Origin: Megascapheus bottae | Lineage: Eukaryota; Chordata; Mammalia; Rodentia; Geomyidae | Assembly: GCA_024803745.1 (NCBI GenBank) | Contig: JANJXV010000037.1 | Span: forward strand, 6,151,001 to 6,215,000 | Direction of reading: 5' to 3' | Length of the DNA stretch: 64,000 bases | In this document: positions 20,346 to 31,790 of the stretch, in pieces | How the letters are laid out: each line of letters opens with the position of its first letter | Numbering within the stretch: position 1 is the first letter of the stretch | Translations under genes and position numbers: made by a program | Notes under the pieces: model-generated | Seen by the model: the letters and a program-made list of their open reading frames with translations, nothing else | Told to the model about the DNA's origin: nothing | The model's database searches: none

Positions 20346-21375
20346 TGTTTCATTTATGTTTAAGGCTAGAATTCAAATAATACACTATTAATTTTTTTCC
20401 CCTGAATTGTTTCAGTTGGAGCCCTTGAGCTGTCTTTAAACTGGAGTTTTGTTGGGTCCTCTGATGAGCTCCACGCTTTGGAGTTTTGGAAACCTTTCTT
20501 TAGTTCTAAGCTCTATAATAAGCTTCAGGCTCATGTTCAATTTTCTATTCTGAGTCAACGATTTCTCAGATACCTTTATTGAAGAGCAGTCTCTGAAGAA
20601 CTAATATTGGTTAGGGAGAAAGAGGCTAATTTTAGGGCAATGGTTGTACTCATTGCTATTGGAATGCCAGTTTCTTGGTTCTTGTGGAAATCAGAGCCAA
20701 GAAATTTATATGTGTATACTAACCCATGTATACACATATATCTATAATTATTTCTGGTCTCTCCATCTGTATTTATGTTAAACATATGTTAACGCAAATG
20801 TCTGTAGGACTGCACAGTTTATTCTAGCCTTTCCCATTATTTTTCTATAAATTTCTTCTCCAACAATGAAGAACCTATGTCTCATCACAATTTATAAATA
20901 TTTAATTATTTCTGACCCCCAACATACAAATTAGTCATTTCCAAAGTCTATCAGCTATGAACCCTTAGAAAACACTTTACGTATTATAGTGTTTATCTTC
21001 CTTCTATTTTCATTTTGTATGCACATGTATATAATTTAAAATCTATTTTCCAAGTCAGTTAGGTCATGTTCTACTTTCTTTCCATATTCAATGAGATTAC
21101 ATCCTGTTGTTTGATATAGATGCATGTTGTTTCTAATCAAAATCTGCGCTTGATCCTTAGTTCCTGGTTTGCTTTTTAATTTCTACATGTTAATTTTTAT
21201 TCTTCATCATGTCAACTGAGGCAGATCTTGACAAATGCAGAGTTATGTGTTTACAATCACAGCATTCCACAGAATGGCTACATCACTCAGAGGTGTCTTG
21301 TATCTCCTTTGGGGTCTGTCACTGTCCCTTCCCACAGGCTTTGGCCACCTCTCATCTTCCTTCACCAGATGGTCA
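20346..21375. other. Unassigned AT-rich stretch
   Basis: No gene or family assignment possible by eye. Its right end passes into antisense ancient L1. Confidence 0.4.
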
Positions 21376-21747
21376 TGTAAGTTCAGTCATACAATATGTA
21401 GTCTTTGGGTTTGGACTCTCATTTAGCATTGGAGATTTATCCATTTGTGTGAGTAACTCTCTCTTTCTTGTTTCGTATTCAGTACTATTTGTTGTATATC
21501 CAGTCACTATGAAATGTGTTTTAGTTGCTTTTAACCTGGAAAATTACCAATAAACTACAACAGCACACAGGATGATTTTTCAGTGTAGGAAGGATGAGGG
21601 CTAGGTTATAAAGGACTTGTTTACTTATAAAAATTCAAGAAACTTGAAAAGTATATTCCAAAGTCGCTGTACCAGTTTGTATTCTGAGCAGTAATGTCAG
21701 AGTTCCTCAGATTCTACAGCACTGCCAGATCTTGACACTGTAGTTTT
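21376..21747 (-). mobile_element. Ancient L1 ORF2 end/3' region, antisense
   Basis: TCATTTAGCATTGGAGATTT, then ATTCCAAAGTCGCTGTACCA and TTCCTCAGATTCTACAGCAC, follow the antisense order of mammalian-wide L1 (TTAGCATAATG, TTTTCCAAAGTGGCTGTACCA, TTCCACATCCTC). The frame is fully decayed. A younger SINE sits at its right end. Confidence 0.6.
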
Positions 21748-21975
21748 GTGGTTGTTGTTGTTGGTTGCAGGCCTGGGAGCTGACCCTGAGCTCTTCAGAT
21801 CAAGGCTAGTGCTCTACCACTTGGAGCTACAGTGACATTTCTGGTTTCCTGCTGGTTGATGGGAGATAAGGAGTCTCATGGACTTTATTCCTGGGCTGGC
21901 TTTGAACCATGGTCCTTGGATCTCAGCCTCCTGCATAGCTCAGATAACGGATGTGAGCCACCGGTGTCCAGCTGG
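21748..21975 (-). mobile_element. B1/Geo-type SINE, antisense, with TSD
   Basis: Geo-like half first (GAGCTCTTCAGATCAAGGCT), then B1-like half (GATCTCAGCCTCCTGCATAG, GATGTGAGCCACCGGTGTCC). Flanked by CACTGTAGTTTT (21736-21747) and CACTGTAAGTTTT (21976-21988). Confidence 0.8.
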
Positions 21976-22274
21976 CACTGTAAGTTTTAGAAAGATCTCA
22001 CCCAATGGAGATCCATTTACACAAAACACGAATAAATGTGATTCCAATGATGTTGACATAAGTCAAACTGTTTTGACCAGGTTTAATTAACGAAGTGTAT
22101 ATTAGTTTCAGGGAGTTTAATTTACAAGTATTTTAAGAAATTAAGTCTTACAAATAGGTAAATGGCTCAGCACATTTGACAATCTTGATTAGTTGCTAAA
22201 AATATGGATGAAAATATTGAAGGGCTCTGAGATGCTACAGAGAGTGCTGTAAGAAGTTACAAGCATCTGGAGTA

Positions 22275-22470
22275 GATGGTACACTGGTGACTAAAAGTTT
22301 AATCCTAACTACTAAGGGCACTGAGATCTGAGGATCACAGATTGAAGACAGCCAAGGAGTTAGGGCTCAAGTGGTATGCTGCTATCCTTCAGCAAGAAAG
22401 CTCAACAACAGTGTCCAACCCCTAAATTCAAGCCAGAATACCAGCAAAAAAGAAAATTAAAAAAAATGTT
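22275..22470 (+). mobile_element. B1/Geo-type SINE, sense, with internal loss
   Basis: TTTAATCCTAACTACTAAGG and GAGATCTGAGGATCACAGAT form the B1 half. It then jumps to GGGCTCAAGTGGTATGCTGC in the Geo-like half, so the linker (CTTATCTCCAATTAACC block) is missing. Confidence 0.7.
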
Positions 22471-23170
22471 TAAACAGGACACTGGGTACTAGGATGCAAG
22501 CACATTTACTTTCTGAGGTCTGAGCTCATTCAATGTCATCATATAGAGATACTCCAGAAAGGAAGAGTGACAATAGTCTCTAGCTAAAATGATCTCCAGT
22601 GTCGTTAGTGCTCTTCTCTCCATAGCCTGTGAATCTTTTCTGTTGACTATTCACACACGGCAAGGATTCATGGCAAGGAGAGAATAAGGTTGAGGATGGG
22701 ATTCCAGTACATTCTTGGCTGCTTTTCAAATAGAGAGATTACACTGGATTATACATGTCAGCCGATGTAATCAGAAGACATCTAAAATGTGAAAGAGAGA
22801 AGCAAGACCCTGTGTCATTGAAGGGATGTAGGGACTAAGATGGCTGGCTACGGCTTGCTTTGCAAAGGAGGGAGAGAAGACTGCAAACCAAGGACTGACT
22901 CAGCTTTCAGAGGCTAGCAAAGGAAAGAACATGGGTTTCTTACCTGCAAGTACAGAGAATACAACCCTGACAAGGACTTGGTTTTTAACCAAGAGCTTTA
23001 TATCAGAATTATGACTTTCAGAACACTAAGATAACAAATTTTTGTTGTTTAAAGACACTGAGGCTGTGGAAATTTATTACATAAGCCATAGATACAAATA
23101 GATCATCAGAAGAAAGGGGTTGTAGTTTATAATAGTAATATTTGGCATGCAATAAAAAGCTTTAAAAGTT
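22471..23170. other. Single-copy stretch, no gene seen
   Basis: No family recognised and no coding exon supported. Confidence 0.45.
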
Positions 23171-23174
23171 GACT

Positions 23175-23190
23175 TTGTGTGTGTGTGTGA

Positions 23191-23281
<91 letters not shown>

Positions 23282-23298
23282 TATTTGTGTGTGTGTGC
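23175..23298. repeat. (TG)n(GA)n(TG)n compound microsatellite
   Basis: (TG)n at 23176-23210, about 34 GA units at 23211-23278, then a short (TG)n. It lies directly at the tail side of the antisense SINE that follows. Confidence 0.95.
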
Positions 23299-23515
23299 CA
23301 TTGGGCTTGAAGTCTGGGCTTGGGCGCAGTCCCTGAGCTCTTCAGCTCAAGGCTACTGCCCCGCCCCTTGAGCCATAGCCTACTTCCTGCTTTCTAGTGA
23401 TTAATTGGAGATAAGAGTCTCAAGTCCCTTTGTACCTGGGCTGGCTTTGAATCTTGATCCTCAGATTCAGCCTCCTGAGTAGCCAGGATTACAGATGTGA
23501 GCCACTGGGCCCAGA
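23299..23515 (-). mobile_element. B1/Geo-type SINE, antisense
   Basis: CCTGAGCTCTTCAGCTCAAG (Geo-like), TTAATTGGAGATAAGAGTCT (linker), CCTCCTGAGTAGCCAGGATT (B1). Well preserved. Its poly(T) side is replaced by the compound microsatellite. Confidence 0.9.
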
Positions 23516-23668
23516 AAAAGTTTGACTTTCTTAAAATTCCTTGTGAGGTTACCTAGTTTGTCATTAGTCAGTTCCACTTTGAAGAATATTTAGAAATAAA
23601 TTGTACAGTAATTTCTAACCACTTGTCACTAATTTGGAAATGGTAGGATAGAAATTAATAAGATTTTT

Positions 23669-23863
23669 TTTCTTTTTTTTTTTCCAGTCCTGGGCTTAAG
23701 CTCAGGGCCTGAGCACTGTCCTTGGATTTTTCTCAAGGCTAGAGCTTTACCACTTGAGCCTCAGAACCCCTTCCGGCTTTTTCTATGTGGTACCAAAGAA
23801 TCGAAACCGGGTCTTCGTGCATGCTAGGCAAGCACTCTACCACTAGGCCAAACTCCCGGCCCC
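23669..23863 (-). mobile_element. IDL-Geo SINE, antisense, full length with perfect TSD
   Basis: In + orientation: T-run, CCAGTCCTGGGCTTAAGCTC (Geo end), then the ID-like monomer GGTACCAAAGAATCGAAACC ... AGGCAAGCACTCTACCACTA ... ACTCCCGGCCCC. Perfect 15-bp TSD ATTAATAAGATTTTT at 23654-23668 and 23864-23878. Pol III transcription by the left monomer's A and B boxes is expected for the family. Confidence 0.95.
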
Positions 23864-23878
23864 ATTAATAAGATTTTT

Positions 23879-23946
23879 AATAGATTTTTATTATCTTTAT
23901 GTAGTTGTTCAAAGGAGTTTCCATTCAACAAAGCAGTTTATGACAC
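23879..23946 (-). mobile_element. L1 3' end fragment (type F1), antisense
   Basis: TTTTATTATCTTTATGTAGT ... CAACAAAGCAGTTTATGACA is the reverse complement of the tail type seen at 1-105 and 41452-41590. Confidence 0.55.
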
Positions 23947-24002
23947 ATCTTAGCCTCCTGAATAGCTTAGAATGACAAGTCTGAGCCACAGTTGCTGGTC
24001 AC
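23947..24002 (-). mobile_element. B1-half SINE fragment, antisense
   Basis: TTAGCCTCCTGAATAGCTTAG and GTCTGAGCCACAGTTGCTGG are the antisense head of a B1-type unit. The rest is absent. Confidence 0.55.
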
Positions 24003-25168
24003 CCTAACTCCTAGTGGAAGAATTCACTTTTGGGTCCTGGTCATGGCTTCTGTTCCTAGTTCCTAGCGTCAGAAGGTGATATAGTTAGGATTTCCTCAAC
24101 TCTGTTGTTCTTTTATAATTTCTACACCATAGTTATGGCATTAGGTTCTGACAAGAAATAATGCATATTGCTAATGATTTCTTATGGACCCCTGAGTTCT
24201 GACTGGAATATAATAAGCTAGACTCTCTGTCCTCTCATCCTCACATCCTCAGATTCTTCTTGAGGTGTCATTAGAGGTGAGGGTAGAAGTGAGATCAAGC
24301 TGGAATAGCATCTGTGATTAATGGGAGCTAGGAACCATGTACTATTTATTCAATTAAAATGTATCTATGGGAACAAATACAGCATCTTAGATAAAATGCC
24401 TGCTGATATTTTCCTATGTAATAGTAAATGAACTTCCTGAGCTGCAGACACCACTAATAGGACATTTTTAAAAAATGGAAGTATGACCTTAAAAATCACA
24501 ATTCAGGCTACGCCCAAGACAAATAATTATTAGCTATCTAAAATTTAAAGTTGAATGAAGTGACTATAAAAGGAGGATTCTTTTTCCTCCCACAAAGCTA
24601 AAAAGTTCCTTAAAGCTTCAACAGAGTCAGTCCAGGCTAACCGGTTAACAGGTGCACTAATATAGCCCCAAACTAGGACTCAGAAATGGCTGAGGATACA
24701 GCATGTGGAGAACTGCATATCCCTCATGGAGATGGAAAAATCAGAGACAGAGAGCCTCAGGCAGGGCTGCGTCCCATAGAGCTATTAACAGCTACCTGCA
24801 GAAGAAGAAAAGCAACTGTCTTTTGCTATTAAAATTCATATCCAAAGGATATGCCATTCCTGCTATGGAACTGTCTTTGTATTTTCGTTTCTTTAAAAAA
24901 AAAACAAGAAGTATTCATGACAAATTTAAACGCTAATTGCATACTTGGAGTTCTCATAGTTGTTCTGTGTCTTTGAAGAAATGACAGGTGTTATGTCTCT
25001 TCACAATGTGATGAAATGTAAATGATTGTCAAATACTTAAAACTAATTCTTCTTCTACACTAAATGCTCAATATTTGGAAGCTTTCTGGATGGGTGGCTT
25101 TCATTGTCCAAATAGCAGAATCCACAGTTGTTGCTTGAAGGTATCAGTTAGATATTTAAGAACTTAAA
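24003..25168. other. Single-copy stretch, no gene seen
   Basis: Unremarkable AT-rich sequence with a short A-run at ~24897. The 77-codon open frame at 24703 has no recognisable domain. Confidence 0.45.
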
Positions 25169-25181
25169 AATAATGAGAAGG

Positions 25182-25240
25182 CCTAGCAAATGCAACATCC
25201 TGAGTTTGACCGTCAATATCAAAGAAGAAAAGACAAAATC
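25182..25240 (+). mobile_element. 5'-truncated ID-like SINE with perfect TSD
   Basis: CCTAGCAAATGCAACATCCT then GAGTTTGACCGTCAATATCA is the distal half of an ID/tRNA-Ala SINE, with an A-rich tail. Flanked by a perfect 13-bp AATAATGAGAAGG (25169-25181, 25241-25253). Confidence 0.8.
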
Positions 25241-25253
25241 AATAATGAGAAGG

Positions 25254-25420
25254 ATGAGTCAAGCACTGGTATAATCCTACCTACTCAGGAGGCTGAGATC
25301 TGCAGATTATGGGCTGAAGCCAACCCAGACAGGAAAGTCTGTGACATTCTCAGCTCCAACTAACCTCTGAAAAACAGATTTGGCTCAAGTGGTAGAATTC
25401 CAGCCTTGAACAACAACGAA
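25254..25420 (+). mobile_element. B1/Geo-type SINE, sense
   Basis: TATAATCCTACCTACTCAGG, GGCTGAGATCTGCAGATTAT, then TTTGGCTCAAGTGGTAGAAT in the right part. The 3' end is degraded. Confidence 0.75.
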
Positions 25421-25439
25421 AAATCATTAACAACAGAAA

Positions 25440-26030
25440 AGTAAAACAATATCTGACTTTTGTTGGGGCTTTTAAGCCATTTAGCAAGCTATGGGTGAGC
25501 AGATAAAAACCATAAATAAATCAAATAGCAATGTCAGTGCTACTGCTTAGCAGCAGGAGGTGTTATGGCAATATCTTAAGTTCTCTGAGAGGACTCAGTT
25601 TCCTCACTACAAGTTTTCTTTGTGAGATAATGAGTGGTTCAAAATAATCACTTCATCAATAGTTGCCTGAATAAGAAAGGAAAGAGGGAATGAATGGATG
25701 CTTTACAGAACTGGAGATAACTTGCTCCACCCACAGCCTCCCCTTTCTCCACAGATAGCTGCTCTCTTTGGCATGTCTCAAAGTCCTGAGGATCTACCCA
25801 GAGTCTGATTCTTTATCTTTATGCCCATTGCCACATCAGATCTAACTCAGTGGATTCCTCAATTAGTAATATTTGGTTTTTGCCTTCTACCTACAGGCTA
25901 TTATCAGGATGATAATAGCCTCTACTCAAACATTCTTTTAGTCAAAATAAAAGCCAAAATGTTTACCTTGGGAACAACTTTTGGTGATTTATCTACCATT
26001 TCCTCTATGGCCTTATTTCTTTGAGGTCTT
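25440..26030. other. Single-copy stretch
   Basis: No gene or repeat family that I can support. The 67-codon frame at 25821 shows no domain. Confidence 0.4.
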
Positions 26031-26039
26031 TCCTTTATC

Positions 26040-26190
26040 ACTTGGCACTTGGGCTACTTCCATACCTGCCACTTGGATAATACCAGTCTTACTGGATATG
26101 TGTCCAACTCAGAGCCTTTTATAAGCTATTTGGAATGTTCTTTCTCTGGTCTCATCCCAGCAACTTTCTCATTATCCTCCCCAAATCTTT
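26040..26190 (-). mobile_element. Possible L2 (LINE2) remnant, antisense
   Basis: TTGGAATGTTCTTTCTCTGG followed by CTCATCCCAGCAACTTTCTC resembles the antisense 3' end of L2. Only the central ~70 bp carry the resemblance. Confidence 0.35.
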
Positions 26191-26277
26191 TTTTTTAATC
26201 TTACTTTCTCAATAGTGTTTATATAAACTAACTCATCAAATACTGATGCTAGCCTGGATGAACGCTTTCAATTTTTT

Positions 26278-26530
26278 TTGTTTAATTGACAGGTACAAGT
26301 TATTATTATTATTATTATTACTTCTAACTTAAGTAGCTGTACAAAGGAGTTCCACTGGACAACTGATGCATACAATGCATCTTTCATAATTCACTCCATC
26401 ACTCCTAACCCTACCCCCTCCCTCAATTTTCTTGATTCTCTAGGCTATGCATTGAATTCTGTTCATTCTCCCCTCCTCATTTTCTCTTTATTCATCAAAT
26501 TGACCTCCTCCATTTAAAATACCCTAAGTA
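26278..26530 (-). mobile_element. L1 3' UTR fragment (type F1), antisense
   Basis: AAGTAGCTGTACAAAGGAGT, CTGATGCATACAATGCATCT and CCTACCCCCTCCCTCAATTT are the reverse complement of the type F1 L1 end, including its G-rich tract (here C-rich). An (ATT)n run lies at ~26299-26321. Confidence 0.6.
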
Positions 26531-27465
26531 ATGCACTATTTTATTTACTTGCCTAGTATGTATACTGTTTTCTGTTTCTTTTCTGGCTGTCTATGCTAAA
26601 CAAAAAGTTTTAGCTTATTAATACATCTCAAGAATCTGGGACATGGAATATGCTCAATAAATATCTATTGGATTAACATACATCATTAACATTAAGATGC
26701 TATTATTTTAGATATTCTTGTAGATCGTAATATAGTTTTATAGATAGTTTTATACACAACAGTGTCCTATATTGCCTGTCTATGTTCCTAAAGGACATCA
26801 GCAAAAAAAAATAAATAAAAGGAAAAAAGAAAAAAGAAAAAAAATGGTGCTGGGGGCATGGAAAGACTTTTGACACCAGACTTTCTATCCCCTGGGGATG
26901 AAGATTGAGTTTTCTCCTCCCTGGCATGTGAAATCAAATGCTGTTGTCTTTGATTCACATCCCCAGGGCTTTTGACTCAGCACCAATCAAGAATCCAGAG
27001 GGTCTCTGGCTAATGGAATCAAATCACATATCAGTATCAAAGTCATCTCCAGGAAGAGAAACAAACAAGGAAGAAAAATATCAAACTTTTGGCATCACAG
27101 GAGAAGTCTCACAAAGAGAAACTTCTGAAACCTCAGTGCAAAATTAGAACCAGAACAGCTCTGGCTAGTTCACTAAGGGAGGAAATATTTTATAGTATTT
27201 CTACTATTTAAAAAATGGAATTGGCTAGAGAATAACCCAAACGTTTTATTTGCATTGATTCTGCTATCATTGTGCTGTAGAGCCCGGGGTCTAATTTCCC
27301 TGTGCAACTTCAGAACATCATTGGTCAGTTGTATAAGGATAAAATGATAGGATATTCATATAAGAAGCTCTTTGCATGGTGCTTTGGTCATAGTAGATTT
27401 TTCAGGTCTGTGTTTTTATAAAGACAAGACTTGGAGTTTTAACCCACAATCTGCTTCTGCAGCAT
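26531..27465. other. Unassigned stretch
   Basis: A-rich patch at 26805-26845 (AAAAAGAAAAAAGAAAAAAA). Otherwise unique-looking, no coding exon supported. Confidence 0.4.
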
Positions 27466-27469
27466 GTTC

Positions 27470-27690
27470 TGGTCCCAAAGAGCAATTGTGCGATGAAAGT
27501 GGCTAGAGAAATAGGCTTGGTAATTGCACACCAGGGCCTTGGGCAGGCAATGAAACTGTAATGAGCCTCTACACAAATTAAATGGGAATAATCATCCTAT
27601 CTCCGTGGAGATTATTGTGCAGATGATACACATGATGACAGTGCCTGGCACAGAGGAAATGTTTACTATTATTATTACCTTTATTATGAT
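27470..27690 (+). mobile_element. MIR element, sense
   Basis: CCTTGGGCAGGCAATGAAAC, AAATGGGAATAATCATCC, ACAGTGCCTGGCACAGAGGA and TTACTATTATTATTACC follow the MIR order. Good match for an element of this age. Confidence 0.7.
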
Positions 27691-28004
27691 CATAGCCCCT
27701 GAATCCTCTGAAAAATTATTCCTTTGACTTCTTCCTCACCTTTTCCAATTAAACATGGCCTTTCTCTCTCACACTTCTGTGAGTTATGAACGTGGCATTA
27801 CAGCTTTTAGTTCATCCCCTACTCATCTGTCTTTGCTGGTCAAGGAATGATTGGTCACTCTTGGCCCTTTCACTGGTACCTCTCACTACTTGTCATAACT
27901 GGTTCTTAACTGCAAGCCAGAGCTTCCTGTCAGAACTCAAGAAGCATATGAAGATCTTCCCCTCCTTAGAAACATAAATCCATATTCTGTCTTTCTGGAC
28001 ACTT

Positions 28005-28990
28005 AACAGTGGTATATTAACATGCATAAGTTTTTGTGTCTGGGTTCTGTCACATGATGTTTCTAAGGATCTGAGGATACTCCAGCTAATAAAATCATAC
28101 TATAGAATTTTTAAGCTTTCATATATGCTTATAGCTGAATGTTATTTGTTACATAGAAATCCAACCTTTTCTTTATCCATTCATCTCTTGATAGATATTT
28201 GGATAGTTTTGTCTTTTGGACTACTGCAAATAATGCTGTGGTGAACATGTATTATGCACAATTGTTTGAGTAGCATTTTTAAGGCTTTGGGGGCACATGA
28301 TAGTTTTATATTTAGTACAATTCTTTACAATGAAACTACTGAATTATATTGTAATTCTTTACGTTTTGGAAGAACTCCCAAATTATTTTCCAAAGTGGCT
28401 AAATCTTGTATTCACATTAACAATATGAGAGAGACCTAATTTCTCTTTCTCAACAACCCAATCTTTTTCGAACCTGATATTTACAGGCAACATAGAGGCT
28501 GTGAATTGGTAACTTATTGTGGCTCTAATTTGTGTTTCTCTGGTGACTGTGGGCAAGTTTTTCAAGTGCTTGCTTACATTTGTATATCTTCCTTCAAAAA
28601 GTGTCTATGCAAAGTTTAGTTCATTTTTAAATTATATTATTTTTCTTTGTTATTGAATAATTGTAAGGGGTTTTAATATACGTTGGATACTAGAACATAA
28701 GGAGATGTATAATTTCCTCTTTTTTAGGATCTATCTATCTATCTGTCTGTCTGTCTGTCTGTCTGTCTACTTTCTACATAAATGTCCTTTAACATACACA
28801 CATTTTCGGTTTGGGTATAATCGAATTTAACTTTATAAAATCTTGTTCATGATTTTAGTGATGCATTATCTCATCTTTCCTCCATTAATGTTATAATTTT
28901 AGTTCTTATATTTATGATATTGATTCTTTTTCACCTCCATTTTCTTGACCATCAGTTATATAACCAGAAATTCACGTAACCTCATTTAAA
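28005..28990 (-). mobile_element. Ancient L1 (L1M-like) ORF2 C-terminal region, antisense
   Basis: CTTTATCCATTCATCTCTTG, AATAATGCTGTGGTGAACAT, CCAAATTATTTTCCAAAGTG, TCTCTTTCTCAACAACCC and GCTTACATTTGTATATCTTC match successive blocks of the antisense mammalian-wide L1 3' half. The frame is destroyed and a tetranucleotide microsatellite lies inside. The right end is approximate. Confidence 0.75.
28729..28768. repeat. (ATCT)n(GTCT)n microsatellite
   Basis: Four ATCT-type units pass into five or six GTCT units. It lies inside the ancient L1. Confidence 0.9.
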
Positions 28991-29071
28991 CCATTTCGAG
29001 TTAATTATTGGTATTGACATTCTGTAGGTAAAGAAAGCATGACTTGAAGAGTTTAAGATATATTTTCAAAC

Positions 29072-29395
29072 TAGGGTGGGCACAGTGGCTGACACCCTCT
29101 ATCCAGCCACTCTGGAGGTAGAGATTGGGAAGACTGTGATCAGAGGCCAGTCCAGTGAAAGTGTTGCTATGATCCCATTTCAATCAAGCTGTCCATGGTG
29201 GTGCTGTCCCGTGTGCCTAGCTATTGTTTTGTTGGGGTAGTGATAGAAAACTCTTAAGTCTCAGGGAGCTCCAGACAAAAATCACTAGAACCTACCTGAA
29301 AAAAATTACTAAAGCAAGAAAAGGTCTGGGGCTTCAGCTCAAGTGAAAGTGCACCTACATAACAAGTCTGAGACCTTTCAAACACTGAGTCAAAT
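29072..29395 (+). mobile_element. Ancient B1 plus ID composite SINE, sense
   Basis: GGTGGGCACAGTGGCTGACA begins a 7SL/B1-like unit. A second B1-like start may lie near 29190 (TCCATGGTGGTGCTGTCC). An ID-like unit (GGGGCTTCAGCTCAAGTGAA ... AACAAGTCTGAGACC) follows from ~29320. Order B1 then ID resembles B1-dID-type composites of other rodents, and it is much more diverged than IDL-Geo. Confidence 0.5.
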
Positions 29396-29399
29396 GGAA

Positions 29400-30060
29400 A
29401 GAATGTTCATGGTTGAAGATGTTCCCAAAGTCATTCCAGTGACCCACTGAAGATGAGAGAAGAGTTGTCAAGGGAACCAATTCAAGCCAAAAAATATTTT
29501 CATAGTTTTAATGCCATGGATCCTGGCAACTCAGATGTCTTATATGGAGACCCTTAGGGTCTGCAGCTACATAAGAATTCTGCTACTTAAGAACTTTGGA
29601 GACTCTGCCTCCTCCAGTGCATTACTCTGCTCTGGGGTGAGTGGTGGCGTGTCTATGTGCTAACTCACCTGACATCACTTACCTTCTAGACTCCACATGC
29701 ATTTGGCAAAGGAGCAGAAGTCACAGATTATCCGAGGCTGGAACTGGATGTGTGCTATCTTTGCCTCTCCACTGTGCCATGGAGGTGCCAGCCTTCTTTT
29801 ATGACTGTGGCCTCTCTGTGTGGCCTGTTCCTACAGTACAGTCAAAAGACTATTTCCTCTACCACCTCTTCAGCTAGAGTAGGAGTATGGGACATAGAGT
29901 ACCCCAAATGTGGTGTGATTTTCTCTGTTCTACGTACAAAGCAGAGTTGGTGAAATTCAAGGAAGCATGAAATGGTTTCTATAAAAATGGGTGATCTAAA
30001 TTTTAAACAAACATGCAAGTGAACTCTGGACAGAAACCTGTTTGGTGGATTGAACCTTTT
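29400..30060. other. Single-copy stretch of more balanced composition
   Basis: Two overlapping open frames (60-78 codons, 29641-29953) have no domain I recognise. A GT-start (GGTGAGTGG at ~29636) and an AG (CCTTCTAG at ~29690) could be read as splice sites but nothing confirms it. Confidence 0.35.
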
Positions 30061-30063
30061 TTG

Positions 30064-30110
30064 TTCTCTCTCTCTCTCTCTCTCTCTCTTTTCTCCTCTC
30101 TCTCTCTTTC
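30064..30110. repeat. (CT)n microsatellite
   Basis: Two CT runs with a TTTTCTCC interruption. Confidence 0.9.
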
Positions 30111-30399
30111 ATATACACCACAAACCTTTCAAGAAAAATTTGTTTCCAGGAAATGAATTGAAATGCATTATTATTGTGTAATTTTGAAGAAAGTCTGATT
30201 ATCACAGCTATTAACTCTAGAGAAGTATCTAGTTCTAAAATTAACAGCACTAGAAAGGAATATGATTAATTACTCTAAACTCTGGGAATAGGACAGATCT
30301 CTTTATGAGTCAATAATCTCAAAGCCATAAAGGAAGATAAAAATGTTTATATAAACAGGCCAACTGATATTAAACAAACATGAGAAGTTACAGAAGAGG

Positions 30400-30680
30400 A
30401 AAACTGTAATTTTTACCATGGGTAGAGAACTAATCTCCTTAATATACAAACAGCTCCTAGCAAAATCCAGAAATAAAGGCTGGAAATCTAGCAGAATGAA
30501 ATGGGCAAGAGATATGAACAGTCCAAAGGCAAAATTATTCTGTCTCATGTATAAATACTGAAGCTATTTAAGCTCACTAAAATGTTTTTATACCAGAGAC
30601 TGGCAGAAATACATAATTATAGCAATATATTGTGTTTGGGCAAGGTTATGAGAAATTAAAATATTCCTGGTTAGAGGTCA
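30400..30680 (+). mobile_element. Ancient L1 ORF2 fragment, sense
   Basis: CTTAATATACAAACAGCTCC, AATGGGCAAGAGATATGAAC and GGGCAAGGTTATGAG follow the sense ORF2 3'-region order of mammalian-wide L1. The frame is not preserved. Confidence 0.55.
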
Positions 30681-30727
30681 ATCTAAGCAAAATGTCTCAG
30701 AGAGCTCATCCCATCAAACAAGACATC

Positions 30728-30925
30728 CAGGTGTGGTGACTCCTGTCTGTAGTGCTAACTCTGTGCAAGAAGTTAGCAGGAGAATTGTGGTGTGAGGCAA
30801 ATCTGAAGTGTAAACACAGAAGACTATATCTAAAAAAACAACTACTAGTGAAAAACAGTAGGAGTGTTACTCAAGTGCACAGCACTTGCCAGTCTGAGGC
30901 TCTGAGTTCAGACTCCAAAACCATC
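30728..30925 (+). mobile_element. Ancient B1/ID composite SINE, sense
   Basis: CAGGTGTGGTGACTCCTGTC (B1 head) and, after an A-rich linker, TTACTCAAGTGCACAGCACT with TGAGTTCAGACTCCA (ID-like). Same arrangement as 29072-29395, strongly diverged. Confidence 0.5.
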
Positions 30926-30949
30926 CACGTTGAGTACTTTTAAGTGTAA

Positions 30950-31700
30950 TCTAAAAATATGAAGACGATGTGTTAGAAAAATGCATGTAGACAATATATA
31001 AAGAGGATAAGAAATACAGATGGTCAAACTAAGAGAAAATACAAAATTATAGAATGAAAGAAATGGAGTACAAACCTGCAATCATCAGAGCTTTTTCATT
31101 CTTATACTCACAGGCACATATCCACACACATAGGCGCACACACACACATAGACACACAAGTATACACTCACAAGACAGCATGGTGCCAAATCTGAAATAT
31201 GTATCATCCTAGCTCCAGATTTTGGTGTCTGAGCATCATTTATTGAGACAAAAATTGAGCTCCTTGAAAAAAAGCTTCCAGATACACCTGGAACATCTTT
31301 TTCCTGAAAGCAAGGACATTCTTAAAAAAACTATCTGGGTTTTATTAAAAGCATAGAGGAAATAAATGAAAATAGGTATTTATTATATAGGCTTACATCA
31401 AATATTTAAGATATATACATATTTGAAATAGGAGATATGTGTCCTCTAGAAGAAACAGGGTATACATATGTATATATGTATATAGATGTATGTATACATA
31501 CACATATGTATATATATGTGTGTATATATATATATACATAACTTTCCAGACTACTACAGGTAATAACTTTTACTTTTAGAATGAAACCCTCTGAAGCTCT
31601 CAGTCAAACTAGCGCTATCTTAATGAAGATTATGATCTACTCAACTCTTGAATAAGCAAATTAAATTTCTAAGTAGTCTCTCAGTTTTAAACTCCTCTAA
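30950..31700. other. AT-rich stretch with CA-rich and TATG-rich patches
   Basis: CACA-rich patch at ~31094-31165 and an ATATGTATAC-type microsatellite at ~31441-31540. No gene seen. Confidence 0.6.
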
Positions 31701-31790
31701 ATAGGTACATGAAAGTTAAATGAGATACTACCATATGTTCAGCACTTGGCAGCCATTCAGTGTATTTTACCTATAACTATCACTCTCCCG
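31700..31790 (+). mobile_element. Probable MIR 3' remnant, sense
   Basis: AAAGTTAAATGAGATACTAC, then TTCAGCACTTGGCAGCCATT, is close to the MIR block GTTAAATGAG...AGCGCTTAGCA. Confidence 0.5.

Noticed and set aside
23077..23301. 74-codon frame on the minus strand
   Set aside because: Simple Ser-Leu/Thr-His repeat from (GA)n and (TG)n.
29590..29960. Possible exon with GT and AG flanks
   Set aside because: Frames of 67-78 codons without domain; splice words of this length occur by chance.
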